Positions 16,372 through 24,112 of a stretch of 25,398 nt of DNA are shown here, piece by piece. The DNA comes from CAZTAO01 sp964611645 (lineage in GTDB: Bacteria; Armatimonadota; UBA5829), in contig CAZTAO010000064.1 in assembly GCA_964611645.1 (NCBI GenBank), forward strand, positions 1 through 25,398. The letters run 5' to 3'. The translations under genes were made by a program, and so were the position numbers. The notes beneath the pieces are model-generated. The model saw only the letters and a program-made list of their open reading frames with translations. It ran no database searches and was not told the origin of the DNA. Numbering within the stretch: position 1 is the first letter of the stretch; each line of letters opens with the position of its first letter.

Positions 16372-17496
16372 ATGACACACACATCTAAGCGTGAAGTTAT
16401 CACTCACTACCGTAAGGAATATCGGTCCGCCAGCAAGAAGCACAAAACACAGTTGCTGAAGACCATTATCGAGGTCACTGGTTACAGTCGCAAGTATGCC
16501 ATTGGGATGCTGAGGTATCCGGATCCCCCGGCGAAACGGATAACCAGGCATCGGGAATCGCGCTACGCGCACCTTGTCGAGGCGCTTCAGTTCGTCTGGA
16601 TGTGCGCTGACTGTCTTTGCGGCAAGAGGCTCCAGGCGGTCATGCCGCTGTATGTAGAGAGTCTCAGACGCTTTGGTCACCTGAAGATAGGGGCGAGCGA
16701 CGCGGCTCTGCTGCTGCAAATGAGTGCGGCTACAATCGACCGCTTATTGGCCCCTGTGCGCAAGAAGATCGGCATCAGGGGAGTGAGCACGACCAAGCCA
16801 GGTTCCATGCTCAAGAACAGCATCCCAATGCGAACATTCGCTGAGTGGAACCAGAGCAAGCCCGGCTTTCTGCAGATCGATCTGGTGGCGCATTGCGGAG
16901 AACGCAACCAGGGAGAATACATCAACACCCTCGATATGACCGACGTCTGCACAGGATGGACCGTATGCGCTGCTTTCATGGGCAAGTCTTTCAACTACTG
17001 CTCAGAAGCTCTGGCTGAGAACAAACACCTTTTCCCGTTTGAGATACTGGGCATTCACTCCGACAACGGAGGTGAGTTTATTAACGCACATCTCCAGAAC
17101 TTCTGCCAGATCAACAAGCTGACGTTTACGCGCAACAGACCGTACAAGAAGAACGACTCCTGCTACGTCGAACAGAAGAACTGGGATGTCGTCCGAAAGA
17201 AGATTGGGTATAACCGCTTTGATCAACGGTGGCAACTCAAGATCATCAACGAAATCTATGCAACACTAGCGCTGTACCAGAACTACTTCCAGCCTTCACA
17301 GAAGCTCATCAACAAACACAGGGATGGAGCCAAGCTCATCAGATCGTACGATGTGCCGCAAACACCAGCACAAAGACTCATCGCACGAGACGACATCAAA
17401 CCAGAAGTGAAGCGAAGACTCCAGCAGTTCACCAGCAACATCGATCCATACCTGCTGCTCAAGCAGATCCACGACCTTCTGGATCAGCTCGCGTAA
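16372..17496 (+). CDS. IS transposase, rve-type DDE integrase core
   Basis: 374 aa from ATG 16372, preceded by AGGAGGAGG (16357-16365); a GTG at 16348 is possible but has no such site. The N-terminal ~120 residues are basic and helical with an HTH-like character (REVITHYRKEYRSASKKHK, SRKYAIGML). The catalytic core has Asp170 in FLQIDLVAHCG, Asp231 in GIHSDNGGEF and Glu267 in YVEQKNWD, so all three catalytic acids are present. RPYKKNDxxxVEQKNWxxVRKxxGYxR is typical of one group of bacterial integrase-core transposases, possibly filed under ISNCY; I cannot fix the family. It appears full length and potentially active. Confidence 0.9.
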   Translation: MTHTSKREVITHYRKEYRSASKKHKTQLLKTIIEVTGYSRKYAIGMLRYPDPPAKRITRHRESRYAHLVEALQFVWMCADCLCGKRLQAVMPLYVESLRRFGHLKIGASDAALLLQMSAATIDRLLAPVRKKIGIRGVSTTKPGSMLKNSIPMRTFAEWNQSKPGFLQIDLVAHCGERNQGEYINTLDMTDVCTGWTVCAAFMGKSFNYCSEALAENKHLFPFEILGIHSDNGGEFINAHLQNFCQINKLTFTRNRPYKKNDSCYVEQKNWDVVRKKIGYNRFDQRWQLKIINEIYATLALYQNYFQPSQKLINKHRDGAKLIRSYDVPQTPAQRLIARDDIKPEVKRRLQQFTSNIDPYLLLKQIHDLLDQLA

Positions 17497-17506
17497 CCGT
17501 CAATAT

Positions 17507-17564
17507 GGTAAGATTACTCGTGAGGCAACGATCATAACTACGGTAAGCTTTTCTCGTGAGGCAA
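17507..17564 (-). repeat. IS right end: two tandem copies of the terminal repeat
   Basis: Copies at 17507-17528 and 17541-17564 read GGTAAG-N-CTCGTGAGGCAA on the plus strand, the reverse of the left-end copies. The internal copy starts 10 bp after the transposase stop. Confidence 0.85.
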
Positions 17565-17609
17565 TACGCCAGAAACGTCTCCCGCGCAACTCCCGAAAAC
17601 GCGGTACAA

Positions 17610-18116
17610 CTAGCAGACTGCTTTGGTTTGCGGTCTTGCGGCTGAGTCTGGCAGAGCGCATCCCACCGCTCCTGACGCCCTGACACCCAACTCGCCCCTC
17701 TGGCCGTCCCATGTCACGGGCATCACCTTCGTCAACTTATTGAGCGATAATCCGCTCGGCTCCTCCCCGACAAGTATCGCTTCCACAATATCAGGCGCCA
17801 ACATCGTCAACCTCAGTAGCCGCGCAGCGAACGAGACATCCAACCCAATGTCCCGAGCCAGATCCGAGACCGACTCGAACTTGCCTTCATCAAGCAGCTT
17901 CTGCCAGCGATGCGCACGTGCGATGGCTATGACCAGGGCCTCCGGGTAAGAGAGGTGGATAGGATCGTTCCCGGCAAATGCCTGCGGCAGGATTACCTGC
18001 TTGCGCCCACCACGCTTTTTCAGCGCAAGTGGTACGTTGATTGATATGCCACTGTCATGGTTGTAGACTGTGGCTCCCTGCGCCATTCCTCTCTGCCCCA
18101 TCTTCTCCTGTGTCAT
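17610..18116 (-). CDS. Small HTH protein downstream of serine recombinase, copy 1
   Basis: 168 aa, start 4 nt after the recombinase stop (TAGAGGGATGAC). The central part, SVSDLARDIGLDVSFAARLLRL followed by LAPDIVEAILVGEEPSGLSL, reads as a ParB/KorB-like helix-turn-helix. It is preceded by a conserved segment, ISINVPLALKKRGGRKQVILP. It is closely related to the gene at 21763-22215. It differs after KVMPVTWDGQRGELG, where copy 1 runs on for about 24 unrelated residues. Proteins of this kind commonly follow recombinases that are preceded by DUF2924. Function is unproven; a DNA-binding accessory or regulator of recombination is plausible. Confidence 0.75.
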   Translation of the reverse strand: MTQEKMGQRGMAQGATVYNHDSGISINVPLALKKRGGRKQVILPQAFAGNDPIHLSYPEALVIAIARAHRWQKLLDEGKFESVSDLARDIGLDVSFAARLLRLTMLAPDIVEAILVGEEPSGLSLNKLTKVMPVTWDGQRGELGVRASGAVGCALPDSAARPQTKAVC

Positions 18117-18120
18117 CCCT

Positions 18121-19488
18121 CTATCCCCATTCCCTGTCGCGCAGTGTATCCCGGACCTCGCTGACCAGTGAGTGCAAACCGTTCCCTCGAATCCTGATGT
18201 TCATCCCATCGGTATTGACGGTCACCTGCTCGACGAGCAGTTGCACGATTCGCGTCTGCTCCACGGGGAATAGCTCGTCCCAGATCGGGTCGAGGCGGCG
18301 CAGACATTGCTCAACGTCGCGCCAGCTAACCAACTCTTCAGCCGCAAGCCCACGAGTGGCCTGGTAGGTCTGAGCAATCATCTCCGGTGACTTGAAGATG
18401 GCACGAAGCTGACCCGTGACTGCCCCCTCGATGTCTCCGGCTGGCACCGACTTCACCGGGCAACTGCTGTACCCGGCCTTGGAGGCGTGGCCACATTGGT
18501 AGTAGCGGTAGGTCTTACCCCTGCTTACCGCCGAGACCGGACTCATGGCAGTGTTGCAGGTCCCGCAGCGGATAATACCACGCAGAAGTGCGGGGGCTTT
18601 CGCTAACACGTTCTTGGCGCGATTACCTTTGTTCTCCTCTATAGCTGCGTGCGCTCGTAGCCACAGGTCCTTGGTGACGATTTGTTCGTGCTCACCGGGA
18701 TACGTCTTGTCTTTGTGGATTACCTCGCCAATGTATGTTCGGTTGTAGAGCACCCGGTAGATGTGGGACTTGTCCCAGGCTCTGCCTTCGCGAAACGCGC
18801 CACTCTTGGTCATCCAGGACTTTGTGGTGATGCCCTTCTTATTGAGATCAGCGGCGATGGTCAGAGGCGACCCGGTTTCGGCAAAGCGTCTGAAGATGTG
18901 GCGGACGGTCTTGGCTTCCTCGGGATTGACCATCAGCCGGGTTTCCTCCGGGTGCACATCATATCCCAATGGTGGCGTGCCGCCGGTGAATTTCCCTTTG
19001 CGCTTGGCTGCGGCCACTTTGTCGCGGATCCTCTCGCCAATGATCTCACGCTCGAATTGCGCGAAGCTTAACAAAATATTGAGGGTCAGCCTGCCCATCG
19101 AAGAGGTCGTGGAGAACGACTGAGTCACAGATACAAAGGACACACCGTTGTTGTCGAAGACCTCCATTATCCTGGCAAAGTCCAGCAGTGATCTGGACAG
19201 ACGATCGACCTTGTAGACCACGACGCAATCGACCCGGTGGTTCTCCACATCTTCCAGCAGGCGTTCGAGGGCTGGCCGGTCCATATTCCCGCCGGTGAAG
19301 CCGCCATCGTCATATTTCTGTGGCATGATGGTCCAACCCTCGTGCCGCTGGCTGGTGATGAAAGCTTCCCCGGACTCACGCTGAGCGTCCAAACTGTTGA
19401 AGTCGCTGTCCAGACCCTCCTCGGTAGACTTGCGCGTGTAAATGGCGCAACGGATGTGTGGGGTTGTTGTCGTGACTGGCGAAATCAG
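18121..19488 (-). CDS. Large serine recombinase, copy 1 (no canonical start codon)
   Basis: From CTG 19488 this gives about 455 aa. Resolvase catalytic domain: IYTRKSTEEG with the nucleophile Ser, DRLSRSLLDFARI, and FSTTSSMGRLTLNILLSFAQFEREIIGERI. Next come a recombinase domain (PLGYDVHPEETRL...YRVLYNRTYIGEVIHKDKTYPGEHE) and a zinc ribbon (IRCGTCNTAM, YYQCGH). It is over 90% similar to copy 2 by eye. The open frame continues upstream to an ATG at 19746, but that ATG lies inside the group II intron and the extra residues match nothing in copy 2. Between the intron edge and 19488 the frame holds no ATG, GTG or TTG. A CTG overlapping a TGA (CTGA) stands where copy 2 has ATGA. The gene may be weakly translated or silenced. 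Confidence 0.75.
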   Translation of the reverse strand: MISPVTTTTPHIRCAIYTRKSTEEGLDSDFNSLDAQRESGEAFITSQRHEGWTIMPQKYDDGGFTGGNMDRPALERLLEDVENHRVDCVVVYKVDRLSRSLLDFARIMEVFDNNGVSFVSVTQSFSTTSSMGRLTLNILLSFAQFEREIIGERIRDKVAAAKRKGKFTGGTPPLGYDVHPEETRLMVNPEEAKTVRHIFRRFAETGSPLTIAADLNKKGITTKSWMTKSGAFREGRAWDKSHIYRVLYNRTYIGEVIHKDKTYPGEHEQIVTKDLWLRAHAAIEENKGNRAKNVLAKAPALLRGIIRCGTCNTAMSPVSAVSRGKTYRYYQCGHASKAGYSSCPVKSVPAGDIEGAVTGQLRAIFKSPEMIAQTYQATRGLAAEELVSWRDVEQCLRRLDPIWDELFPVEQTRIVQLLVEQVTVNTDGMNIRIRGNGLHSLVSEVRDTLRDREWG

Positions 19489-19637
19489 TCTTCTCCGGCC
19501 ATCTCGGCAAAGCGCGACACAATTCTCAGAATACTTGCCACTGAGCCTAAGGGTCGTGTTGTGAGGCTGGACAGGGGGCTGCGGGACATAGACAATGTGG
19601 ACGAGGATGGATGGAAACCAGGGAAGTAGATGTAACT
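19489..19637. other. Gap between recombinase copy 1 and the intron
   Basis: No recognised gene. A 34-codon frame (19485-19589, minus strand) ends with its TGA overlapping the putative CTG start of the recombinase, but it has no ribosome site. The last seven bases are the intron IBS1. Confidence 0.4.
19631..19637 (+). promoter_or_regulatory. Intron binding site IBS1 in the 5' exon
   Basis: TGTAACT directly precedes the predicted splice site. It pairs with GGTTACA inside domain I, which fixes the exon boundary. Confidence 0.6.
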
Positions 19638-19804
19638 GTGATGTCGCAGCGCCGATCAAAACCGGCAAGGTGTAGCGGGTGAGAGTCCCGTACGGTGAAG
19701 GCCTAGCGAGCCGCACCGACCCCGAGTCATGTCCTGACGCTCGCAAGGGCGGCGGGGAAGCGTTGACAGGGGAAACTCGTAGGCTGGGTATTGAGCCGTG
19801 TAAT

Positions 19805-19811
19805 GGTTACA
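19805..19811 (+). ncRNA. Exon binding site EBS1 in intron domain I
   Basis: GGTTACA within TAATGGTTACAATAC is complementary to the last seven bases of the 5' exon, counting one G-U pair. Confidence 0.6.
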
Positions 19812-20016
19812 ATACTCCGGGATGCCGACGTCGTGACATGAGCGGAAGGCAACATCAGTCGGGTCGCTATCGCAAGACTCGGCTGAATCCCGCGCGGTCT
19901 GAGACCCCACGCATGCGAGGAAGCATCTTACACGGGAATCGGGAGATCCCGCAGCCAACCACGACGAACGGTATCAGCGTGGTTCGTGCTGTAAATCCAA
20001 AAGGAATAACACAGCA

Positions 20017-21510
20017 ATGCACGGCTGCGGGAAGTCGGACAGTTCCATAGTACTGAAGAAGTTCGCGAACAAAGGCGCTGATGCGCTGGCGGAGCGGATG
20101 GAGGGAAGGGGACTGGCCAAGGAGAATACGGGCGAGCAAAACAGGCTCCGGACTCAGAGCCGGGTGCGTCTGCAAAGCGAACTCGCACGTATACGGCAGA
20201 TGGCTGCCAATGGTAAGGAAGCGAAGTTCACTACGCTCTGGCACCACGTCTATGACATCGACCGTCTGAGAGAGACGTTCCATGGCCTTAAGCGCAACAG
20301 CGCGAAAGGAGTCGACGGGGAAACGTGGGAGCACTACCGAGAGAATGTGGAGGCGAACCTTCAAGACCTCTCAGCAAGACTCAAACGGGGAGCGTATCGC
20401 GCGAAGCCGGTAAAGCGGGTATATATCCCGAAGCCCGATGGTCGCCAAAGGCCAATCGGCATACCCGCACTCGAAGACAAGATCGTCCAGAGTGCGACTG
20501 CCGGAGTGCTCACTGCGATCTACGAATCCGACTTCAAGAACTTTTCTTACGGTTTCAGGCCGGGACGTAGCCAGCACGATGCGTTGGACACTCTGGCCGT
20601 CGGAATCGAACAGGGGAGGGTGAACTGGGTGCTCGATATCGATTTGCGGTCTTTCTTCGATACCATAGACCACGAATGGATGATGAAGTTCATTGAGCAC
20701 CGGATTGCGGACAAGCGCGTTCTGCGGCACATCAGAAAGTGGCTCAGTGCAGGCGTGCTTGAGGATGGGAAGATATGGCAGGCGCAGTATGGAACGCCGC
20801 AAGGCGGGAGTATAAGTCCGCTACTTGCCAATATCTACTTGCACTACGCGCTCGATGTCTGGGCAGACATTTGGAGGAAGAGGACGGCATCAGGCGACGT
20901 GCTCATTGTGCGCTTTGCTGACGACGCCATCTTCGGATTCCAGTATCGATCAGATGCCGAGAGGTTCCGAGAGGAGTTGGAGCAGCGTCTCTTTCGCTTC
21001 CACCTGGAACTCAACGCCGAGAAGACGCGCCTAATCGAGTTCGGGCGGTGGGCCGCCACGAACAGCAGCAGGCGTGGGATTGGCAAGCCGGAGACTTTCG
21101 ACTTTCTGGGCTTCACGCATATATGCAGCAAAAGCCTCAAAGGAAGATTCATCGTGCTTCGCCATACCAAGAGCAAGAGGATGCAGGCCAAGCTGAAGGC
21201 TATCCGCGTCGAACTTCGGCGACGAATGCATCAACCCGTCCCTATGGTAGGCCAGTGGCTGGGTAGCGTTGTTCAGGGACACTACCAATACTATGCAGTG
21301 CCCCGTAATGGCTACGCGCTGAGGTCATTTCGACATCAGGTTATATGGCTCTGGAGACAGGCATTGCGCCGTCGCAGTCAGAAAGACCGTACCACCTGGG
21401 AAAGAGTATTCCGACTCAGCGAGCGATGGCTGCCACAGCCACGCATCCTGCATCCTTATCCAAATCAGCGTCTTGGCGTCCCACTCCAAGGCAGGAGCCC
21501 GGTGCGGTAG
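20017..21510 (+). CDS. ltrA: Group II intron reverse transcriptase/maturase
   Basis: 497 aa; AAAGGA lies about 12 nt before the ATG. Reverse transcriptase blocks: GVDGETW, YIPKPDGRQRPIGIPALEDKIVQ, SYGFRPGRSQHDAL, LDIDLRSFFDTIDH (Asp207/Asp209), GTPQGGSISPLLANIYLHYALD and the active-site FADD (300-303). A lineage segment FDFLGFTHI follows, then the maturase X domain (FRHQVIWLWRQALRRRSQKDRTTWERV...RWLPQPRILHPYP). No HNH endonuclease domain follows, so mobility would rely on nicked or single-stranded targets or reverse splicing. The protein ends GRSPVR and its stop codon lies inside intron domain V. All catalytic residues are present, so it looks functional. Confidence 0.93.
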   Translation: MHGCGKSDSSIVLKKFANKGADALAERMEGRGLAKENTGEQNRLRTQSRVRLQSELARIRQMAANGKEAKFTTLWHHVYDIDRLRETFHGLKRNSAKGVDGETWEHYRENVEANLQDLSARLKRGAYRAKPVKRVYIPKPDGRQRPIGIPALEDKIVQSATAGVLTAIYESDFKNFSYGFRPGRSQHDALDTLAVGIEQGRVNWVLDIDLRSFFDTIDHEWMMKFIEHRIADKRVLRHIRKWLSAGVLEDGKIWQAQYGTPQGGSISPLLANIYLHYALDVWADIWRKRTASGDVLIVRFADDAIFGFQYRSDAERFREELEQRLFRFHLELNAEKTRLIEFGRWAATNSSRRGIGKPETFDFLGFTHICSKSLKGRFIVLRHTKSKRMQAKLKAIRVELRRRMHQPVPMVGQWLGSVVQGHYQYYAVPRNGYALRSFRHQVIWLWRQALRRRSQKDRTTWERVFRLSERWLPQPRILHPYPNQRLGVPLQGRSPVR

Positions 21511-21527
21511 TCCTGCACGCCGGGATC
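21495..21527 (+). ncRNA. Group II intron domain V
   Basis: A 33-nt hairpin, GAGCCCGGTGCGG...TGCACGCCGGGATC, with the catalytic AGC at 21496-21498 and CCCGG/CCGGG pairing. It overlaps the last codons and the stop of the maturase gene. Confidence 0.85.
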
Positions 21528-21567
21528 TGTGCGGGGGGCCGGGAGCAATCTCGGTCCCTACCGCGAC
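21528..21567 (+). ncRNA. Group II intron domain VI with branch-point A
   Basis: GCGG and GGGGCC pair with GGTCCC and CCGC, leaving an unpaired UA. The A at 21560 is the branch-point candidate, 7 nt before the intron end CCGCGAC. Confidence 0.75.
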
Positions 21568-21762
21568 AGTGGCTTTTTTGCACTAATCACACTTGCACAC
21601 CAAAACTTGGGGTCGAATGATACAAATGGGAAGTCAATCGGCGCTATGCGCCTTGTATAAGGAAAACGGCGCTGCTGTCGGATGCGGTCAGGTTTCGTCT
21701 GTAAGCAAGACGCCTGAATCGCAGATACTGAGAAGATCATGGTCGTGCTGATGTTCGTGCCA
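21568..21762. other. Intron 3' exon and downstream gap
   Basis: No gene, terminator or repeat is evident in these 195 bp between the intron and the stop of HTH copy 2. Confidence 0.4.
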
Positions 21763-22215
21763 CTAAGGATGCACTGCGTCCGTCCCCAACTGCGCCCTCT
21801 GCCCGCCCCAGTCCACTGGCATAACCTTCGTCAGCCTATTGAGCGACAACCCACTCGGTTCTTCGCCCAGGAGAATTGCTTCGACGATATCGGGGGCCAA
21901 CATGGTTAGTCTCAGCAGCCGCGCAGCGAACGAGACGTCCAGCCCTATCTCCCTGGCCAGATCCGAGACCGACTCGAACTTTCCCTCGTCCAGCAACTTC
22001 TGCCACCGATGCGCCCGGGCAATAGCCATGACCAGGGCCTCCTGGTGGGAGGGCGAGATGGGATCGTCGCCGGCAAATGCCCGGGGTAGGATTACCTGCT
22101 TGCGCCCGGCGCATTTCTTGAGCGCAAGTGGCACGTTGATTGATATGCCGGTGTGATGGTAGTGAACCGTGGCTCCCTGTGCCATTTCTTTCGGCCTCGT
22201 CTCTTCCCGTCTCAT
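21763..22215 (-). CDS. Small HTH protein downstream of serine recombinase, copy 2
   Basis: 150 aa; the start overlaps the recombinase stop as ATGA. It has the same layout as the gene at 17610-18116: MAQGATV, ISINVPLALKKCAGRKQVILPRAFAGDDPI, and the HTH SVSDLAREIGLDVSFAARLLRL. It ends shortly after KVMPVDWGGQRAQLG, which is probably the natural end. The ATGA coupling indicates that this protein and the recombinase are made together. A role as DNA-binding partner of the recombinase is inferred from context only. Confidence 0.78.
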   Translation of the reverse strand: MRREETRPKEMAQGATVHYHHTGISINVPLALKKCAGRKQVILPRAFAGDDPISPSHQEALVMAIARAHRWQKLLDEGKFESVSDLAREIGLDVSFAARLLRLTMLAPDIVEAILLGEEPSGLSLNRLTKVMPVDWGGQRAQLGTDAVHP

Positions 22216-23588
22216 ACCTCAACCATCCTTCCTTGTCGCGCAGTTGTATCCCGGACCTCGCTGACCAGCGAGTGCAAACCGTTCCCTCGAATCCTGATGT
22301 TCATCCCATCGGTATTGACGGTCACCTGCTCGACGAGCAGTTGCACGATTCTCGTCTGCTCTACGGGGAATAGCTCGTCCCAGATCGGGTCGAGCCTGCG
22401 CAGACATTGCGCTACGTCACGCTGGCTAACCGACCCCTCCGCCTCAAATCCACGAGTTGCCTGGTCTGTCTGGGCTATCATGTCCGGCGACTCAAAGATG
22501 GCCCGAAGCTGGCCCATGACCGCGCCCTCGATGTCTCCGGCTGGCACTGACTTCACCGGGCAACTGCTGTATCCCGACTTGGAAGCGTGGCCACATTGGT
22601 AATAGCGGTAAGTCTTACCCCTGCTTACCGCTGAGACCGGACTCATGGCGGTGTCGCAGGTCCCACAACGGATGATTCCTCGGAGGAGTGCGGGAGCTTT
22701 GGCTCGGGCGTTCTGCACGCGATTGCGCTTGTTCTCCTCGATAACAGCGTGCGCTCGTAGCCACAGGTCCTTGGTGACGATTGGTTCGTGCTCACCGGGA
22801 TACGTCTTGTCTTTGTGGATTACCTCGCCAATGTATGTTCGGTTGTAGAGCACCCGGTAAATGTGAGACTTATCCCAGGGCCTGCCTTCGCGGAACGCGC
22901 CACTCTTGGTCATCCAGGATTTGGTCGTGATGCCCTTTTTGTTGAGTTCCGCGGCGACGGTCAGAGGCGACCCCGTTTCAGCGAACCGTTTGAAGATGTG
23001 TCGCACGGTTTTGGCTTCCTCGGGATTCACTATGAGCCGCGTTTCCTCCGGGTGCACATCGTATCCCAATGGTGGAGTACCGCCGGTGAATTTCCCTTTG
23101 CGCTTGGCTGCGGCCACTTTGTCACGGATTCGTTCGCCGATGATTTCACGTTCGAATTGCGCAAAACTTAATAAAATGTTGAGAGTGAGCCTGCCCATAG
23201 AGGAGGTCGTGGAAAACGACTGAGTGACCGAAACGAAGGACACGCCGTTGTTGTCGAAGACCTCCATTATCCTGGCGAAGTCGAGTAGGGATCGCGAAAG
23301 CCGGTCGACCTTGTAGACTACGACACAGTCGACTCGGTGGCTCTCCACATTCTCCAGCAGCCGTTCGAGGGCGGGCCGCTCCATGTTCCCGCCGGAGAAG
23401 CCGCCATCATCATATTTCTGTGGCATGATGGTCCAACCCTCGTGCCGCTGGCTGGTGATGAAGGCTTCTCCGGACTCACGCTGAGCGTCGAGAGAGTTGA
23501 AGTCGCTGTCCAGACCCTCCTCGGTAGACTTGCGGGTGTAGATGGCACAGCGAATGCGCGGGGTTGTTGTGACTGGCGGCTTGTTCAT
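22212..23588 (-). CDS. Large serine recombinase, copy 2
   Basis: 458 aa. The N-terminal resolvase domain has nucleophile Ser21 in YTRKSTEEG, with VYKVDRLSRSLLDF and QFEREIIGERIRD. The recombinase domain has TPPLGYDVHPEETRL, AAELNKKGITTKSW and YNRTYIGEVIHKDKTYPGEHE. The zinc ribbon has IRCGTCDTAM, YYQCGH and SSCPVK. It ends in the helical RLDPIWDELFPVEQTRIVQLLVEQVTV region. It starts with ATGA overlapping the DUF2924 stop, and its own TGA overlaps the next start. It would catalyse site-specific DNA exchange through a phosphoserine intermediate. Size and domain order fit an integrase/excisionase-type recombinase of a mobile element. The gene looks intact. Confidence 0.92.
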   Translation of the reverse strand: MNKPPVTTTPRIRCAIYTRKSTEEGLDSDFNSLDAQRESGEAFITSQRHEGWTIMPQKYDDGGFSGGNMERPALERLLENVESHRVDCVVVYKVDRLSRSLLDFARIMEVFDNNGVSFVSVTQSFSTTSSMGRLTLNILLSFAQFEREIIGERIRDKVAAAKRKGKFTGGTPPLGYDVHPEETRLIVNPEEAKTVRHIFKRFAETGSPLTVAAELNKKGITTKSWMTKSGAFREGRPWDKSHIYRVLYNRTYIGEVIHKDKTYPGEHEPIVTKDLWLRAHAVIEENKRNRVQNARAKAPALLRGIIRCGTCDTAMSPVSAVSRGKTYRYYQCGHASKSGYSSCPVKSVPAGDIEGAVMGQLRAIFESPDMIAQTDQATRGFEAEGSVSQRDVAQCLRRLDPIWDELFPVEQTRIVQLLVEQVTVNTDGMNIRIRGNGLHSLVSEVRDTTARQGRMVEV

Positions 23589-24112
23589 GTTGTGGCCCTC
23601 GCTTTCTTCTCGTGGGTCTTCTTGAGTCCGAAGAACGCACGCCCATTCCAGTGGGTACCGGTAATAGCCTGGGCTATCGCAGATAGCGAACGGTAGCGCC
23701 GCCCCTCGAATTCGAAGCCTCCGTTGACCACTGTTACTTCGTATGTGTTATCCTTCCATTCCCGTATAAATCGAGTGCCCGGGACCGGTACACCAGCTTT
23801 GTACATCTTTCCTGGGCGTCGTCCGCTCCGTCGTCCGCCGTTCTCATCGAAGCCGTGGGCGTCAAGGATGTTGTCCATGGTTCTGCGAGATGGCTCGGAA
23901 AGGCCGCCATAGGCAATCTCCTGGATACGGTATGCCAACCGCTTGATGAGATACGGCCGGTTGCTGGCCGTTGGGTCTTTGTCGAACAGCGTTCGCCAGA
24001 GTTCGCATAGCTGGGCGTAGTTCAGATTCTCCAGGTCCGCGATCTGTTTGAGCACGGAGTCATTGGGCCCGGGGGTCTTGTTGGCTATATTCGTTCTACT
24101 GCTAGTCTTCAT
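23585..24112 (-). CDS. DUF2924 protein upstream of serine recombinase
   Basis: 175 aa. It contains the features of DUF2924: QIADLENLNYAQLCELWRTLFDKDPTASNRPYLIKRLAYRIQE at the N-terminus, and a C-terminal small domain PGTRFIREWKDNTYEVTVVNGGFEFEGRRYRSLSAIAQAITGTHWNGRAFFGL. That C-terminal part resembles a DNA-associated domain found in site-specific recombination modules. GAGGGAG precedes the start. DUF2924, recombinase and HTH gene order with translational coupling is a recurring arrangement in mobile elements. The biochemical role is unknown. Confidence 0.88.
   Translation of the reverse strand: MKTSSRTNIANKTPGPNDSVLKQIADLENLNYAQLCELWRTLFDKDPTASNRPYLIKRLAYRIQEIAYGGLSEPSRRTMDNILDAHGFDENGGRRSGRRPGKMYKAGVPVPGTRFIREWKDNTYEVTVVNGGFEFEGRRYRSLSAIAQAITGTHWNGRAFFGLKKTHEKKARATT

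Larger units (their letters stand above)
16280..17564 (+). mobile_element. Insertion sequence with DDE transposase and doubled ends
   Basis: About 1285 bp bounded by inverted repeats of the form TTGCCTCACGA-N-TCTTACCG. Each end carries two copies about 34-36 bp apart. A candidate 4-bp target duplication, ACGC, lies at 16275-16278 and 17566-17569, one base outside the repeat at each end; this is weak on its own. The element contains one intact transposase gene. Its left end lies about 10 bp upstream of the operon -35 box. The right end lies about 45 bp from the end of the first recombinase-associated HTH gene. Confidence 0.85.
19638..21567 (+). mobile_element. Complete group II intron
   Basis: About 1930 nt. 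The 5' end is set at GTGAT (19638): the seven preceding bases TGTAACT pair with GGTTACA at 19805-19811 (six Watson-Crick pairs plus one wobble) as IBS1/EBS1. The 3' end is set at AC (21567), 7 nt after the bulged A of domain VI. The leader ATCAAAACCGGCAAG...GGTGAAGGCCTAGCGAG and the segment GGTATTGAGCCG match what I remember of introns carrying this maturase type. 19638-20016 is structured non-coding RNA (domains I-III), and the maturase occupies domain IV. The intron lies between the two recombinase cassettes on the opposite strand and does not interrupt a recognisable gene. Confidence 0.85.

Noticed and set aside
16275..17569. Firm 4-bp target-site duplication ACGC for the IS
   Set aside because: The match is short and depends on adding one mismatched base outside each terminal repeat, so it is kept only as a possibility.
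19485..19589. 34-aa ORF ending at the recombinase CTG
   Set aside because: No ribosome binding site or recognisable sequence. It is mentioned only because its stop overlaps the putative start.
18121..19746. 541-aa form of recombinase copy 1 starting at 19746
   Set aside because: The first ~86 residues come from the antisense strand of the group II intron and its flank, and have no counterpart in copy 2.
20017..21510. Retron or diversity-generating reverse transcriptase
   Set aside because: The X/maturase domain, FADD motif context and an adjacent domain V/VI identify a group II intron; no template/variable repeat pair or msr-msd structure was seen.
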